Assembly (NCBI RefSeq): GCF_003627215.1
Contig: NZ_CP032677.1
Span: forward strand, 873,501 to 937,500
Length of the DNA: 64,000 nucleotides
From: Pseudomonas sp. Leaf58
GTDB taxonomy: Bacteria > Pseudomonadota > Gammaproteobacteria > Pseudomonadales > Pseudomonadaceae
Direction: 5' to 3'
Made by a program: the position numbers and the translations under genes. Every line of letters begins with the position of its first letter. Positions within the stretch are counted from its first letter, which is position 1. Positions 46,197 through 55,101 of the stretch are shown here, piece after piece. The notes under the pieces are model-generated. The model saw nothing but the letters and a program-made list of their open reading frames with translations, was not told the origin of the DNA and made no database searches.

Positions 46197-47324
46197 ATGA
46201 GTGTCTTCACTGCCTATTTCTGTGGCACCGGTTCCCACCGTTTCGACGACGCCAACCCCAACTTCTGGAATGGTGAACTGGTCTCGACTTTGGCCTGCAA
46301 CGACCAAGGCCGCGAGTTTGCTCACTGGATCGCCGTCGACGGCCCCGGCAGCGGCAACCTTCAGGATGACCAGCTGTTCGTCGAGCCGGGTGGCTACTTC
46401 AACTGGAGCGGCCAGTTGTTCGGTCGCGGTTGGGAGGAGAACGTCAACCACGTGCTGCGGGTGATCAAAGGGCAAAGCAGCTGGCAGCGCACTCGGCTGA
46501 ACGAAGAAGAATACCAGCGCCTTAAAAGCGCCGGCGTACCTATTCCAGACGCAACTTCTTCAGCCTCTTGGTTCTGGCGCACCTACGACTACGGCGAGCG
46601 CCACCCAGCCCCGCAAGAACTGCAAGAGCAGGTCATAAACCTGTTCCGCAAACCGCGCCTGCCGACCCAGGTCAACCTGGTGGGTTGGAGCCGGGGAGGG
46701 ATCAGCTGCCACATGCTGGCCAATGCCATGGCGCAAGATCCCGAATTGCAGGGGGTACCGGTGAACATCTTTGCGATCGACCCGGTGCCCGGTGTCGGCA
46801 ACCTGCAAAGCGAGCGGGTATCCCTGGCTAGCAACGTCCGCGAATATGTCGGTTTCTACTCGCGGGACGAACGCTCGAGGGGCTTTGCCTGTGTGGTTCC
46901 GTCGTTCGCACCTGGCACGCGGGTTTGCCTCTACCCTATGCCGGGTCGCCATGCCACGCTGGTGGGCAACGCCTCGGTCGATGGTGCGGGCGACGGCAAG
47001 GTGCTGGTGGAGCCGGGGTTGATCGTTCGGCATTTTGCCGAAGTGTGCCTGGCCCGCTGGGGGGTGCAGCTGGACCAATGCCTGGGCCTGGACGACAGCC
47101 AGTTGATGGCCCATCACTTGGCCATGGCCGATGCCGAAGATCGCTACCAGGCCATGCGCAGCGAGTCCTATACCGTACTCACCGAGGGCGAGATGGATGA
47201 TCGGCTGGTGCATTGCGGCGAGGCTCGCACGAATTTCAGCAAGGTGTGCGGTGAGGGTTATGACCCGCGCGAGGGCCTGGGCCTGCAGCGCTGGGATGCC
47301 ACTACCTACAAGCCATTGTGCTAA
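46197..47324 (+). CDS. Predicted alpha/beta-hydrolase, Tle/DUF2235-like
   Basis: A 375-residue protein with no signal peptide. The start Y-F-C-G-T-G-S-H-R-F resembles the oxyanion segment (x-D-G-T-G/C-G-T-G) of DUF2235 and type VI lipase proteins. The nucleophile elbow is LVGWSRGGISCHMLAN near 165-180. An Asp in I-F-A-I-D-P-V-P-G-V-G near 200 and a His in P-G-R-H-A-T-L-V-G-N near 250 could complete a Ser-Asp-His triad. This suggests a phospholipase, perhaps a type VI secretion effector, but no VgrG, PAAR or immunity gene is next to it. Family assignment is by pattern only. Confidence 0.65.
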   Translation: MSVFTAYFCGTGSHRFDDANPNFWNGELVSTLACNDQGREFAHWIAVDGPGSGNLQDDQLFVEPGGYFNWSGQLFGRGWEENVNHVLRVIKGQSSWQRTRLNEEEYQRLKSAGVPIPDATSSASWFWRTYDYGERHPAPQELQEQVINLFRKPRLPTQVNLVGWSRGGISCHMLANAMAQDPELQGVPVNIFAIDPVPGVGNLQSERVSLASNVREYVGFYSRDERSRGFACVVPSFAPGTRVCLYPMPGRHATLVGNASVDGAGDGKVLVEPGLIVRHFAEVCLARWGVQLDQCLGLDDSQLMAHHLAMADAEDRYQAMRSESYTVLTEGEMDDRLVHCGEARTNFSKVCGEGYDPREGLGLQRWDATTYKPLC

Positions 47325-47484
47325 GCGCAACGGGCGGTCGGCAAAGGCGCTGGCTGCCCTTGCTCGACCGCCGGATCAGCGGTAAATATTTTTTCCATTT
47401 CCCCTCTATCCAGCCGCCCCCGCTTGGATTGAAAATGGCGCTGCGGGCTAGCCCCGATAACAACAACCTTCCCTCCGTGCCATC

Positions 47485-47868
47485 ATGTCCGAATATAACC
47501 CTTGCCTTGACTGCGGCGCTTGCTGCGGGTACTTCCGTGTGTCCTTCTTCTGGGGCGAATGCCAGTCTTCCGGGGGCGTTGTGCCGGACGACCTGGTGGT
47601 ACAGATCAACCCCACCCGCGTTGCCATGATTGGCACCGACGCCAAGCCTAGCCGCTGCATCAGCCTGCAGGGCGAGATTGGCCAGCAGGTGGCGTGCAGC
47701 ATCTACGCCAACCGCTCCAGCCCCTGCCGCGAGTTCGAGGCGTCGTGGGTGGGTGGGGTGCACAACCCCAGCTGCGACGATGCGCGGGCCGCGTATGGGC
47801 TGCCACCGCTGACTCCGCCGGAGGCCAACGAGCCGCATTGGCCGGATGATGGGGCCGAGGTGGCCTGA
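47485..47868 (+). CDS. Short YkgJ-type cysteine-cluster protein
   Basis: A 127-residue protein with N-terminal C-L-D-C-G-A-C-C-G-Y-F-R-V-S, the CxxCxxCC signature of the YkgJ family. Later Cys lie in S-R-C-I-S-L, V-A-C-S-I-Y and S-P-C-R-E-F. It probably binds zinc or an iron-sulfur-like cluster; its role is unknown. It is the second family member in the window (see 33062-33796) but a different, shorter type. No good ribosome-binding site is seen before the ATG. Confidence 0.85.
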   Translation: MSEYNPCLDCGACCGYFRVSFFWGECQSSGGVVPDDLVVQINPTRVAMIGTDAKPSRCISLQGEIGQQVACSIYANRSSPCREFEASWVGGVHNPSCDDARAAYGLPPLTPPEANEPHWPDDGAEVA

Positions 47869-47888
47869 ATCATACGGGGTGCCTGGGT

Positions 47889-47930
47889 GGGCGCGGCCTT
47901 GTGTCGCGATGGGCTGCGTAGCAGCCTCGG
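47889..47930. repeat. REP-like palindrome
   Basis: GGGCGCGGCCTTGTGTCGCG followed by ATGGGCTGCGTAGCAGCC is a degenerate REP variant downstream of the short YkgJ gene. Confidence 0.55.
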
Positions 47931-47994
47931 GATGCCTGAACCGTGCGCTTGACGTTAAACTGTCATCTCCCCAGCAATGGACAGGAGATCCGGC

Positions 47995-48558
47995 GTGACC
48001 CCACCCCGCAGTTTCCCCAGTGACCTCTGCCTCGACAGCCCGCGCCTGCAATTGCGCCCTATGCGCCATGCCGATGCTGCGCAGTGGCTGGCGATCATGG
48101 CCGACCCCGAGGTCATGCGTTATTGGCACCATGCCCCCTGGCAAAACCTGGCCGAAGCCGAAAGCGCCCTGGCCGCCGACCGCGAAGCCTATGCCAATGG
48201 CGACCAGCTCAAGCTCGGCATGTACCGACGTGACAACGGCGAACTGATCGGCATGGTTCAGCTGTTCAACATCGACGATGTCTCCCGCCGTGGCGAGATC
48301 GGCTACTGCCTGGCAAGTGCGGTGCAAGGCAGGGGCTACATGGACGAAGCTTTGACCTGCTTCATCGACTACCTGGCGCACACCCTGCACATGCGCCGCC
48401 TGGAAGGTGAGATCGACCCCCGTAACCAAGGCTCGGCACGCACCCTGGAGCGCCAAGGCTTCGTGCTCGAAGGCACGTTGCGGGCACGTTGGTGCGTAGC
48501 CGGCGAGCTATCGGACTCGGGTATTTACGGTTTGCTGCTGGAACCGCCGGTTGCCTGA
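47995..48558 (+). CDS. GNAT N-acetyltransferase, RimJ/RimL type
   Basis: A 187-residue cytoplasmic acetyltransferase. It starts D-S-P-R-L-Q-L-R-P-M and includes E-I-G-Y-C-L-A-S-A-V-Q-G-R-G-Y-M-D-E-A, the acetyl-CoA-binding pattern of the RimJ/RimL/Spermidine group, and N-Q-G-S-A-R-T-L-E-R-Q-G-F in the last strand. The GTG at 47995 is preferred, with AGGAG seven bases upstream; an ATG six codons earlier lacks one. The acceptor could be a ribosomal protein, small amine or antibiotic; none is shown. Confidence 0.87.
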   Translation: MTPPRSFPSDLCLDSPRLQLRPMRHADAAQWLAIMADPEVMRYWHHAPWQNLAEAESALAADREAYANGDQLKLGMYRRDNGELIGMVQLFNIDDVSRRGEIGYCLASAVQGRGYMDEALTCFIDYLAHTLHMRRLEGEIDPRNQGSARTLERQGFVLEGTLRARWCVAGELSDSGIYGLLLEPPVA

Positions 48559-48636
48559 CCGGGTTATCGGTACAGTGCAGGTTTGGAAGCGGGGCAGGGC
48601 CTGGGTTATGGTCACAGCCTGTTCCGTTTCCCCCAG

Positions 48637-49185
48637 GTGCCCCCCTTGCCCGTTTTCTACCTGAGCGTCAGCCTGCTGCTGTATTTGCTCGCACTGTTTT
48701 TCGATGGCGCGCTGATGAGCGGCGAGCGCTACATGCCGGCTTTGCAGATGTTGTTGTATGGGCCGTGGGGTGTGCCCTTCGGCTTGTACCAATGGTTTGC
48801 CAACCCGCTGCTGGCGCTGGCGGTTCTTGCCCATCGGCGTTTTCGCCGGTTGGCACTGCTGGCAGGGTTGGTTGCGCTGTACCTGGCAGCGAGCAGCTTC
48901 GGAATTGACCGTTTGCCAGACAACCAGAGCTACGAGTTCCATGACCTGACCGGCTTCGGTGCTGGCTTTTACCTGTGGCTGACAGCGATGCTGGTGTTCT
49001 GTGCGGGCCAGGCCTGGCATTGCTGGAAGGCACGCAGCGCCAGTGACATGCCTGGCTGGACGTGGCTCGATGTGGTGTTGATCGCGGCGTTGGGTGTGGC
49101 GTTCTATGCGGCGACGCAGATGCCAACATTGCGCTTCGAGCCTGGCAAGGTATTGATGCCGCCAGAGCAGCCGCAGACGCTTTGA
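48637..49185 (+). CDS. Membrane protein of unknown function
   Basis: A protein of about 182 residues with four to five hydrophobic helices (V-F-Y-L-S-V-S-L-L-L-Y-L-L-A-L-F-F at the start, then segments near 35-60, 65-85, 105-130 and 145-165). I do not recognise the family. The true start is uncertain: there is no ATG, and GTG 48637, TTG 48646 or TTG 48583 are possible. It follows the GNAT gene by about 80 bases on the same strand. Confidence 0.65.
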   Translation: MPPLPVFYLSVSLLLYLLALFFDGALMSGERYMPALQMLLYGPWGVPFGLYQWFANPLLALAVLAHRRFRRLALLAGLVALYLAASSFGIDRLPDNQSYEFHDLTGFGAGFYLWLTAMLVFCAGQAWHCWKARSASDMPGWTWLDVVLIAALGVAFYAATQMPTLRFEPGKVLMPPEQPQTL

Positions 49186-49204
49186 TGCCCACAGGAGGTT
49201 CGGC

Positions 49205-49320
49205 ATGATCAAGCATTACCTGGCGGGGCCATGGCGCAGCTGGAGGTTGGCTCCTGTGTGATGGACATGAGCCGTGACCGCGCAGCGGAGCTGGAGCGGG
49301 TGCTCAGCCTGGGGCATTGA
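49205..49320 (+). pseudogene. Possible frameshifted very small gene
   Basis: An ATG at 49205 with an excellent site (AGGAGG) opens MIKHYLAG but runs into a stop after 18 codons. The other frame from 49231 encodes M-A-Q-L-E-V-G-S-C-V-M-D-M-S-R and ends at 49320. One extra base in the GGGG run near 49225 would join them into a 38-residue protein. It may be a decayed gene, a sequencing indel, or chance. Confidence 0.35.
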
Positions 49321-49333
49321 GGTTGCCTGTTCC

Positions 49334-49365
49334 GGCCTCTTCGCGGGTAAACCCGCTCCTACAGG
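49334..49365. repeat. REP element
   Basis: GGCCTCTTCGCGGGTAAACC followed by CGCTCCTACAGG is identical in form to the copy at 21946-21977. It is between converging genes, upstream of the selU 3' end. Confidence 0.9.
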
Positions 49366-49443
49366 AGTGCGCAAGGCTTGAGGCCCATGCGGTCGAGGTG
49401 GGAGCAGGCTTGCCGGCGATGGGGCCGCGGAGCGGCGCCGTTT

Positions 49444-50556
49444 CTACTTGCGCGGTTCGCGCAGTGCTCGGGCCTTGAGGTATTCGCGCACTTCCACTGC
49501 ATCCCCAGCAAATTCGATACGCTCTGCCTTCGCATCGCGTTGGTAGGCGTACATCGGGTCGTAGTACTCGTTCAGCAAGCCTTCGATCCAGCCCCGGTGC
49601 AGGTCTACCGCGCCACTGCGCTGCTGCTCTTCCAGGGCTTCGCGGAGGATCTCGGACAAGCGCTGGTAGCGCTCGCCCCCTAAACGCTTGTAGATATTGG
49701 CCATGCTCTGCAGCATGCGCTCGGCAAACAGCTGGCGGCCGTGTTCTTCGCCATGCACGCTGACGAACTCGGCGCTGAGGTTGATCACATAGTCGCGCAG
49801 GATGCGCTCAACACGGTTGGCGAAGCTGTCTTCCAGCCACACCAGCGGGTACTGCTGCATGCCCTGGTACAGCTCAAGCGGCACCGTGCAACTGCCTACG
49901 ATGCGGCCTTCATCCTCCAGCACGAACTGCTCGATGCCCCGGTCGCGCTTTTTCAGAACGTCGATGGCCAGCTGGTTTTCAAAGTCGATCTGCGCCGGCT
50001 GCGCAGTGGCGCGCTTGCCAAAGCTGGAGCCGCGATGGTTGGCGTGGCCTTCGAGGTCAAGCACATTACCCAGCTGGTGCAGCACCTCGGTCTTGCCGGT
50101 GCCGGTCAAGCCGCCGACCAGCACGAAATCGCATTGCGCCACTGCCTGCTGGGTGGTTTCCAGCAAGAAGGTACGCATGGCCTTGTAGCCGCCTTTGACG
50201 CGTGAGTACTGGATGCCCGCCTCATCGCGCAGCCAGCCTTGCACGATCTGCGAGCGCAGGCCGCCACGGAAGCAGTACAGGTAGCCCTCAGGGTGAGCCT
50301 GGGCGAACGCTGCCCAGGCCTCCAGGCGTACCTGCTTGGTGGTGCCGCTGACCAGTTGGTGGCCCAGGGCGATGGCCGCAGCCTGGCCCTGTTGCTTGTA
50401 GCAGGTGCCGACTTTTTGCCGCTCCTGGTCGTTCATCAGCGGCAAGTTGACCACGCCGGGGAAGGCACCTTTGGCAAATTCGACCGGGGCGCGCATGTCC
50501 ATCATCGGCACGTCGTCGAGAAACAGCTGGCGGAAGTCGGTGCAGTCGGGGCGCAT
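49444..50556 (-). CDS. selU: tRNA 2-selenouridine synthase
   Basis: A 370-residue enzyme (also MnmH/YbbB) that replaces sulfur by selenium in 2-thiouridine at the wobble position of Lys, Glu and Gln tRNAs. The N-terminal rhodanese domain has catalytic Cys95 in [13 protein letters not shown]-loop follows at about 149-156 (G-L-T-G-T-G-K-T). It uses selenophosphate made by SelD, encoded directly upstream with a one-base overlap. Confidence 0.95.
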   Translation of the reverse strand: MRPDCTDFRQLFLDDVPMMDMRAPVEFAKGAFPGVVNLPLMNDQERQKVGTCYKQQGQAAAIALGHQLVSGTTKQVRLEAWAAFAQAHPEGYLYCFRGGLRSQIVQGWLRDEAGIQYSRVKGGYKAMRTFLLETTQQAVAQCDFVLVGGLTGTGKTEVLHQLGNVLDLEGHANHRGSSFGKRATAQPAQIDFENQLAIDVLKKRDRGIEQFVLEDEGRIVGSCTVPLELYQGMQQYPLVWLEDSFANRVERILRDYVINLSAEFVSVHGEEHGRQLFAERMLQSMANIYKRLGGERYQRLSEILREALEEQQRSGAVDLHRGWIEGLLNEYYDPMYAYQRDAKAERIEFAGDAVEVREYLKARALREPRK

Positions 50557-51590
50557 CAGACCACCTCGACCGCGTGGCGCTGTCGCTCGACCAGTTGGCC
50601 GATTGGCGACAGTTGCAGGCCCAGCTCGCTGGCCATCGCCAGGAACTCGGCTTCACCCTCCGGGGTAACCGCCACCAGCAGGCCACCGCTGGTCTGCGGG
50701 TCGCACAGCAGGTGCTTCTGATCGTCGCTGAGGGCGCCGATCTTGTGGCCGTAGCTGTCGAAGTTGCGCAGGGTGCCGCCGGGTATGCAGCCCTCGGCCA
50801 GGTAGTGGTCGACGCTGGGCAGGCGCGGTACGGCGGTGTAGTCCAGGTGCGCGGTGAGGCCACTGCCTTCGGCCAGCTCCACCAGGTGGCCGAGCAGGCC
50901 GAAACCGGTGACATCCGTCATGGCCTTGACCCCATCGAGCTTGCCGAAGCGGCTGCCGGGGGTGTTGAGGGTACACATCCAGTCGCGGGCCAGGCCTTGG
51001 TCCTGGGCGCGCAGCTTGGCCTTTTTCTCGGCGGTGGTGAGGATGCCAATGCCCAGCGGCTTGGTCAGGTACAGGCGGCAGCCTGCAGTGGCTGTGTCGT
51101 TGCGCTTGAGGTGGCGCTTGCTGACCACGCCGGTGACGGCCAGGCCGAAGATGGGTTCGGGGGCGTCGATGGAGTGGCCGCCGGCCAGCGGGATGCCGGC
51201 TTCGGCGCACACTGCACGGCCACCCCGGATCACTTCGCGGGCTACTTCCGGCGGCAGCACGTTGACCGGCCAGCCGAGGATGGCAATGGCCATCAGCGGG
51301 TCGCCGCCCATGGCGTATATGTCACTGATGGCGTTGGTGGCGGCGATGCGGCCGAAGTCGTACGGGTCATCGACGATTGGCATGAAAAAGTCGGTGGTCG
51401 AGACCACGCCGCGCTCGTCGTCCAGCGCGTAAACGGCAGCATCGTCGCGCGAGGCGTTGCCAACCCACAGCTTCGGGTCCAGGGCCTGGGCGCCGCTTTC
51501 GGCGAGGATGACATCCAACACCTTGGGGGAGATCTTGCAGCCACAGCCGGCACCATGGCTGTACTGGGTCAGGCGAATCGGCGCGCTCAT
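50556..51590 (-). CDS. selD: Selenide, water dikinase (selenophosphate synthetase)
   Basis: A 344-residue enzyme making selenophosphate from selenide and ATP. The active-site loop [10 protein letters not shown] has Cys16 and Lys19. ATP-binding Asp motifs are [10 protein letters not shown] and [11 protein letters not shown]. It is the first gene of selD-selU, divergent from the PhnD-like transporter with 125 bases between the starts. The window shows selenouridine use; selA/selB and tRNA-Sec are not in it. Confidence 0.97.
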   Translation of the reverse strand: MSAPIRLTQYSHGAGCGCKISPKVLDVILAESGAQALDPKLWVGNASRDDAAVYALDDERGVVSTTDFFMPIVDDPYDFGRIAATNAISDIYAMGGDPLMAIAILGWPVNVLPPEVAREVIRGGRAVCAEAGIPLAGGHSIDAPEPIFGLAVTGVVSKRHLKRNDTATAGCRLYLTKPLGIGILTTAEKKAKLRAQDQGLARDWMCTLNTPGSRFGKLDGVKAMTDVTGFGLLGHLVELAEGSGLTAHLDYTAVPRLPSVDHYLAEGCIPGGTLRNFDSYGHKIGALSDDQKHLLCDPQTSGGLLVAVTPEGEAEFLAMASELGLQLSPIGQLVERQRHAVEVV

Positions 51591-51715
51591 GTGTACCTCG
51601 GCAGGTCAATTTGTTGCGCGATTGTAGCAAAGCTGGCCTTTGCGCCTGCGCCTCTTATAATTCCCGTTGTCGGCGCATAGCCGGCCTTTCCCCGCTATTG
51701 AACCGGAGAACACCC

Positions 51716-52570
51716 ATGCTCAAACGCCCCTTGGCGCTCGCCGCCGGCCTCGTGCTGTCTTGCTGTGCCGTTGTCGCCCAGGCCGCTGACACCCTGCGGG
51801 TCAGTGCCATCCCTGACGAAGCGCCAACCGAACTGCAGCGCAAGTTCAAGCCGTTGGGTGAGTACCTGGCCAAGCAGCTGGGCATGGACGTGAAGTTCGT
51901 GCCGGTAGCCGACTACCCGGCAGTGGTCGAATCGTTGGCCTCCGACCGCCTGGACCTGGCCTGGCTGGGTGGTTTCACGTTCGTTCAGGTGCACCTCAAG
52001 GACCCGACCGCCACGCCGCTGGTACAGCGTGAGCAGGATGCGCAATTCACCTCTAAGTTCATCACTGCCAACCCCGACGTGAAGAGCCTGGCCGACCTCA
52101 AGGGCAAGTCGTTTGCCTTCGGTTCCATCTCGTCAACTTCGGGCAGCCTGATGCCGCGTTACTTCATGCTCAAACAGGACAACATCAAGCCTGAAGACTA
52201 CTTCAGCCGCGTTGCCTACTCGGGTGCCCATGACGCTACCGTAGCCTGGGTGCAGGCCGGCAAGGTCGATGGCGGCGTGCTCAACGCCAGTGTCTGGCAG
52301 AAGCTGGTGGATGCCGGCAAGGTCGACACCAGCAAGGTCAAAGTGTTCGCCACCACCCCGACCTACTACGACTACAACTGGACCGTGCGCGGCAACATGG
52401 CCCCGGCGCTGAAAGACAAGATCAAAAAGGCCTTCCTCGACCTCGACCCGGCCAACCCGGAGCACAAGGCGATCCTCGACCTGCAGGCCGCCAGCCGCTT
52501 CATCGAGACCAAGCCTGAAAACTACGCGGGCACCGAGCAGGCGGCACGCGAGGCCGGCCTGCTCAAGTGA
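51716..52570 (+). CDS. PhnD-like substrate-binding protein, putative selenium oxyanion uptake
   Basis: A 284-residue periplasmic protein with a Sec signal peptide (cleavage after A-Q-A). It has the PhnD/phosphonate-binding-like core: V-S-A-I-P-D-E-A-P-T-E, L-D-L-A-W-L-G-G-F-T-F, F-G-S-I-S-S-T-S-G-S-L-M-P-R. Binding proteins of this kind beside selD have been proposed to carry selenate or selenite, and that context applies here. Phosphonate or phosphite is the alternative, but no phosphonate-lyase genes are near. It is the first gene of a four-gene ABC operon. GGAG precedes the ATG. Confidence 0.87.
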   Translation: MLKRPLALAAGLVLSCCAVVAQAADTLRVSAIPDEAPTELQRKFKPLGEYLAKQLGMDVKFVPVADYPAVVESLASDRLDLAWLGGFTFVQVHLKDPTATPLVQREQDAQFTSKFITANPDVKSLADLKGKSFAFGSISSTSGSLMPRYFMLKQDNIKPEDYFSRVAYSGAHDATVAWVQAGKVDGGVLNASVWQKLVDAGKVDTSKVKVFATTPTYYDYNWTVRGNMAPALKDKIKKAFLDLDPANPEHKAILDLQAASRFIETKPENYAGTEQAAREAGLLK

Positions 52571-53385
52571 CGTCTACAGTAGCTTCCAGCGTGGCTATCC
52601 AGCTGCACGGGGCGGGGCTGCGGCATGGCCAGGTGCGTGCGCTTGACGCGGTTTCCCTGCGCATCGGCCAGGGCGAGCGCGTGGCTATCATCGGGCCTTC
52701 GGGGGCGGGCAAGTCCAGCTTGCTGCACCTGATGGCCACCGCCATCCAACCTAGCAGCGGGCGCCTGGAGCTGCTCGGCGAGCAGCCGTGGGCGTTGTCG
52801 GCCAGTGCACGCCAGCGCCTACGCGCGCGCGTGGGCCTGGTGCACCAAGCACCGCCCTTGCCGCCACGCCAGCGGGTAGTCACGGCAGTGCTGGCCGGCC
52901 GCCTGGGGCAGTGGGGCGTGCTGCGAGGCTTGCTCAACTTGCTGTACCCCAGCGATGTGCCGGGGGCCCGGCAGGTGTTGGCCGAGCTCGGCCTGGCTGA
53001 CAAGTTGTTCGTGCAGTGTGCTCAATTGTCTGGTGGCCAGCTGCAGCGGGTGGGCATTGCCCGCGCGTTGTACCAGCGGCCGCAGCTGCTGTTGACCGAC
53101 GAGCCGGTGTCGGCCATGGACCCGGTGCTGGCCGACCATAGCCTGGCCTTGCTCAACCGCCACGCCCAGGCCAATGGCGTGACCCTGGTGGCGAGTTTGC
53201 ATGCCGTGGAGATGGCATTGGCGCACTTCCCGCGGGTAATCGGTATCCGCGAAGGGCAGGTGGCGTTCGACTGCCCGGCGCAAGCGGTGACCGAGCAATT
53301 GCTGGATGCGCTGTACGCCAATGAACAACTGCCCTCGCCGCCAAGCCAGGGCCCGACCCTGACTGTGCAGATACCGCGATGCTGA
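52567..53385 (+). CDS. PhnC-like ABC transporter ATPase
   Basis: A 272-residue ATPase of the phosphonate/oxyanion importer type. Walker A is I-I-G-P-S-G-A-G-K-S-S near 42, the signature L-S-G-G-Q-L-Q-R-V-G-I-A-R-A near 158, and Walker B L-L-L-T-D-E-P-V near 180. The start is a GTG overlapping the upstream stop (GTGA). It powers the two downstream permeases. The linked selD makes a selenium oxyanion substrate plausible. Confidence 0.9.
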   Translation: MTSTVASSVAIQLHGAGLRHGQVRALDAVSLRIGQGERVAIIGPSGAGKSSLLHLMATAIQPSSGRLELLGEQPWALSASARQRLRARVGLVHQAPPLPPRQRVVTAVLAGRLGQWGVLRGLLNLLYPSDVPGARQVLAELGLADKLFVQCAQLSGGQLQRVGIARALYQRPQLLLTDEPVSAMDPVLADHSLALLNRHAQANGVTLVASLHAVEMALAHFPRVIGIREGQVAFDCPAQAVTEQLLDALYANEQLPSPPSQGPTLTVQIPRC

Positions 53386-54206
53386 AGCGTGATGCCCGCG
53401 ACCCGGCCTTGTTGCCGCGGTTGCTGCTGGCCTTGCTGGCCGTGGCCGTACTGTGGCCGGGTATTCGGTTGAGCGAGCTGAACCCCTGGGTGCTGCTGCA
53501 GGCGGAAAACCGGCAGCAGATTGCCAGTTTCACCCGCGCGTTCTGGCCGCCGGCACACGCTGCCGATTTTCTTTCGCTGTTGTACGAAGCCACCTTGCAG
53601 ACCCTGGCCGTGGCCACTGCCGGCATGGCGCTGGCGTTGTTGCTGGCGGTCCCTACCAGCCTGTTGGCCAGCCGAGCCTTGTCGCTGCGTGCTGCCTCGC
53701 GTGGCGGGCGGCCCGGGTTGTGGTCACGGTTGTTGCGCCTGCCGGTACGCGGGTTGCTGATTTTCCTGCGTAGCGTGCCGGAGATTGTTTGGGCACTGTT
53801 GTTCGTGCGCGCCGTGGGGCTGGGGCCGACGGCGGGCGTGCTGGCCATCGCCATCACCTACAGCGGCATGCTGGGCAAGGTCTACGCCGAAATTTTCGAG
53901 TCGGTCGACCAGCGCCCGGCCCATGCCTTGTTGCAGGCTGGCAGTGGCCGACTGGCGGCATTTCTCTACGGCATTTTGCCGAATGCTGCACCCGAAGTGG
54001 TGTCCTACACCGTGTACCGCTGGGAGTGTGCGGTGCGGGCTTCGGTGGTGATGGGCTTTGTCGGTGCTGGCGGGCTGGGGCAGCAGATCGACCTGTCGAT
54101 GCGGATGTTTGCCGGTGCAGAAGTGGCAAGCATGCTGCTGACATTCCTGCTGCTGGTGATCCTGGCCGACCTGCTCAGCCGCTTGTTGCGCTGGAGGCTG
54201 GCATGA
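53379..54206 (+). CDS. PhnE-like ABC transporter permease 1
   Basis: A 275-residue inner-membrane permease with about six helices. The EAA-type loop reads Y-A-E-I-F-E-S-V-D-Q-R-P near 170, and the helix end F-V-G-A-G-G-L-G-Q-Q-I-D is typical of PhnE-type subunits. It overlaps the ATPase gene by seven bases and the second permease by four, so the transporter is made as a coupled set. Confidence 0.9.
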   Translation: MLKRDARDPALLPRLLLALLAVAVLWPGIRLSELNPWVLLQAENRQQIASFTRAFWPPAHAADFLSLLYEATLQTLAVATAGMALALLLAVPTSLLASRALSLRAASRGGRPGLWSRLLRLPVRGLLIFLRSVPEIVWALLFVRAVGLGPTAGVLAIAITYSGMLGKVYAEIFESVDQRPAHALLQAGSGRLAAFLYGILPNAAPEVVSYTVYRWECAVRASVVMGFVGAGGLGQQIDLSMRMFAGAEVASMLLTFLLLVILADLLSRLLRWRLA

Positions 54207-54970
54207 ACCGGGCAATCAACTTGTTGCTGCTGGGCGCCATCGTGGCGGCAGTGCTGGCTTCGTTCGCCTACCTGGAGCTAGACCTGCAAGCCGTGGTCAG
54301 CAACGGTGGGTTGGGGCAGATGGGCGAGTACGCCGGGCGCTTCCTGCACCCGGACCTGTCTGCCGGGCACCTGAAGGCGGTGTGGCATGGGGCGCTGGAG
54401 ACCCTGGCTATGTCTGGCCTGGGTACGTTGTTGGCGATGGTCCTGGGGATGTTGTTGGCACTGCCGGCGGCCGGTCGCTTCGGTTGGCCGTTACAGGGCG
54501 CAGCGCGGTTGCTGCTCAATGCCCTGCGCGCCATTCCAGAGCTGGTATGGGCAGCGCTGACGGTGCTGGCGGCTGGGCTTGGGCCGAATGCCGGTACCCT
54601 GGCGTTGGCGCTGCACACCGCTGGCGTGCTGGGGCGGCTGTTTGCCGAGGCCCTGGAGAATGCGCCAGTGGAGCCAGCGGCGGCGATCCGTTTGCAGGGT
54701 GGTAGCCAAGTGGCGGCGTTCTGCTTTGGCACCTTGCCTAACCTCTGGCCGCAGTTACTGGCCTATAGCTTGTACCGTTGGGAGAACAACATCCGCATGG
54801 CCAGTGTGCTGGGCTTTGTCGGGGCGGGCGGGTTGGGGCAGATGCTGTACACCACCTTGAGCCTGTTCCAGGAGGCCCAGGCCAGCACGGTGATCATCGG
54901 CATGCTGGTGCTGGTGTTGCTGGTGGATGCGTTGAGTGATGTGTTGCGCCAGCGCTATGTGCGGGCCTGA
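54203..54970 (+). CDS. PhnE-like ABC transporter permease 2
   Basis: A 255-residue permease related to the one before it (F-V-G-A-G-G-L-G-Q-M-L-Y, F-A-E-A-L-E-N-A-P loop), with five to six helices. Together the two permeases form a heterodimer with the ATPase. The ATG at 54203 overlaps the upstream TGA; the longer frame seen further upstream is out of register with the family. It is the last gene of the operon. Confidence 0.9.
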   Translation: MNRAINLLLLGAIVAAVLASFAYLELDLQAVVSNGGLGQMGEYAGRFLHPDLSAGHLKAVWHGALETLAMSGLGTLLAMVLGMLLALPAAGRFGWPLQGAARLLLNALRAIPELVWAALTVLAAGLGPNAGTLALALHTAGVLGRLFAEALENAPVEPAAAIRLQGGSQVAAFCFGTLPNLWPQLLAYSLYRWENNIRMASVLGFVGAGGLGQMLYTTLSLFQEAQASTVIIGMLVLVLLVDALSDVLRQRYVRA

Positions 54971-54971
54971 C

Positions 54972-55101
54972 ACAACCTCGGCACATTGCGCCTCCCAAGG
55001 CGCTGAGTCTGGGCGAAAAGCCTCGAATTGACACTGTTTTGCAAGTCATTCGTGCCTTGGGCGTCGACCTTCTCGATCAGCCTCATGCCGTGCCCCGTTA
55101 G
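54972..55101 (+). pseudogene. Fragment of an Xre/HipB-type antitoxin gene
   Basis: Codons from 54973 to the TAG at 55099-55101 read a 42-residue tail including A-P-P-K-A-L-S-L-G-E-K-P-R-I-D-T-V-L-Q-V, then I-R-A-L-G-V-D-L. This is the C-terminal part of a helix-turn-helix antitoxin (HigA/HipB-like: P-R-I-D-T-V-L-x-V-x-x-A-L-G-V). The N-terminal helix-turn-helix half is missing, since the upstream DNA is the permease gene in another frame. It looks like the scar of a lost toxin-antitoxin pair. Confidence 0.6.
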
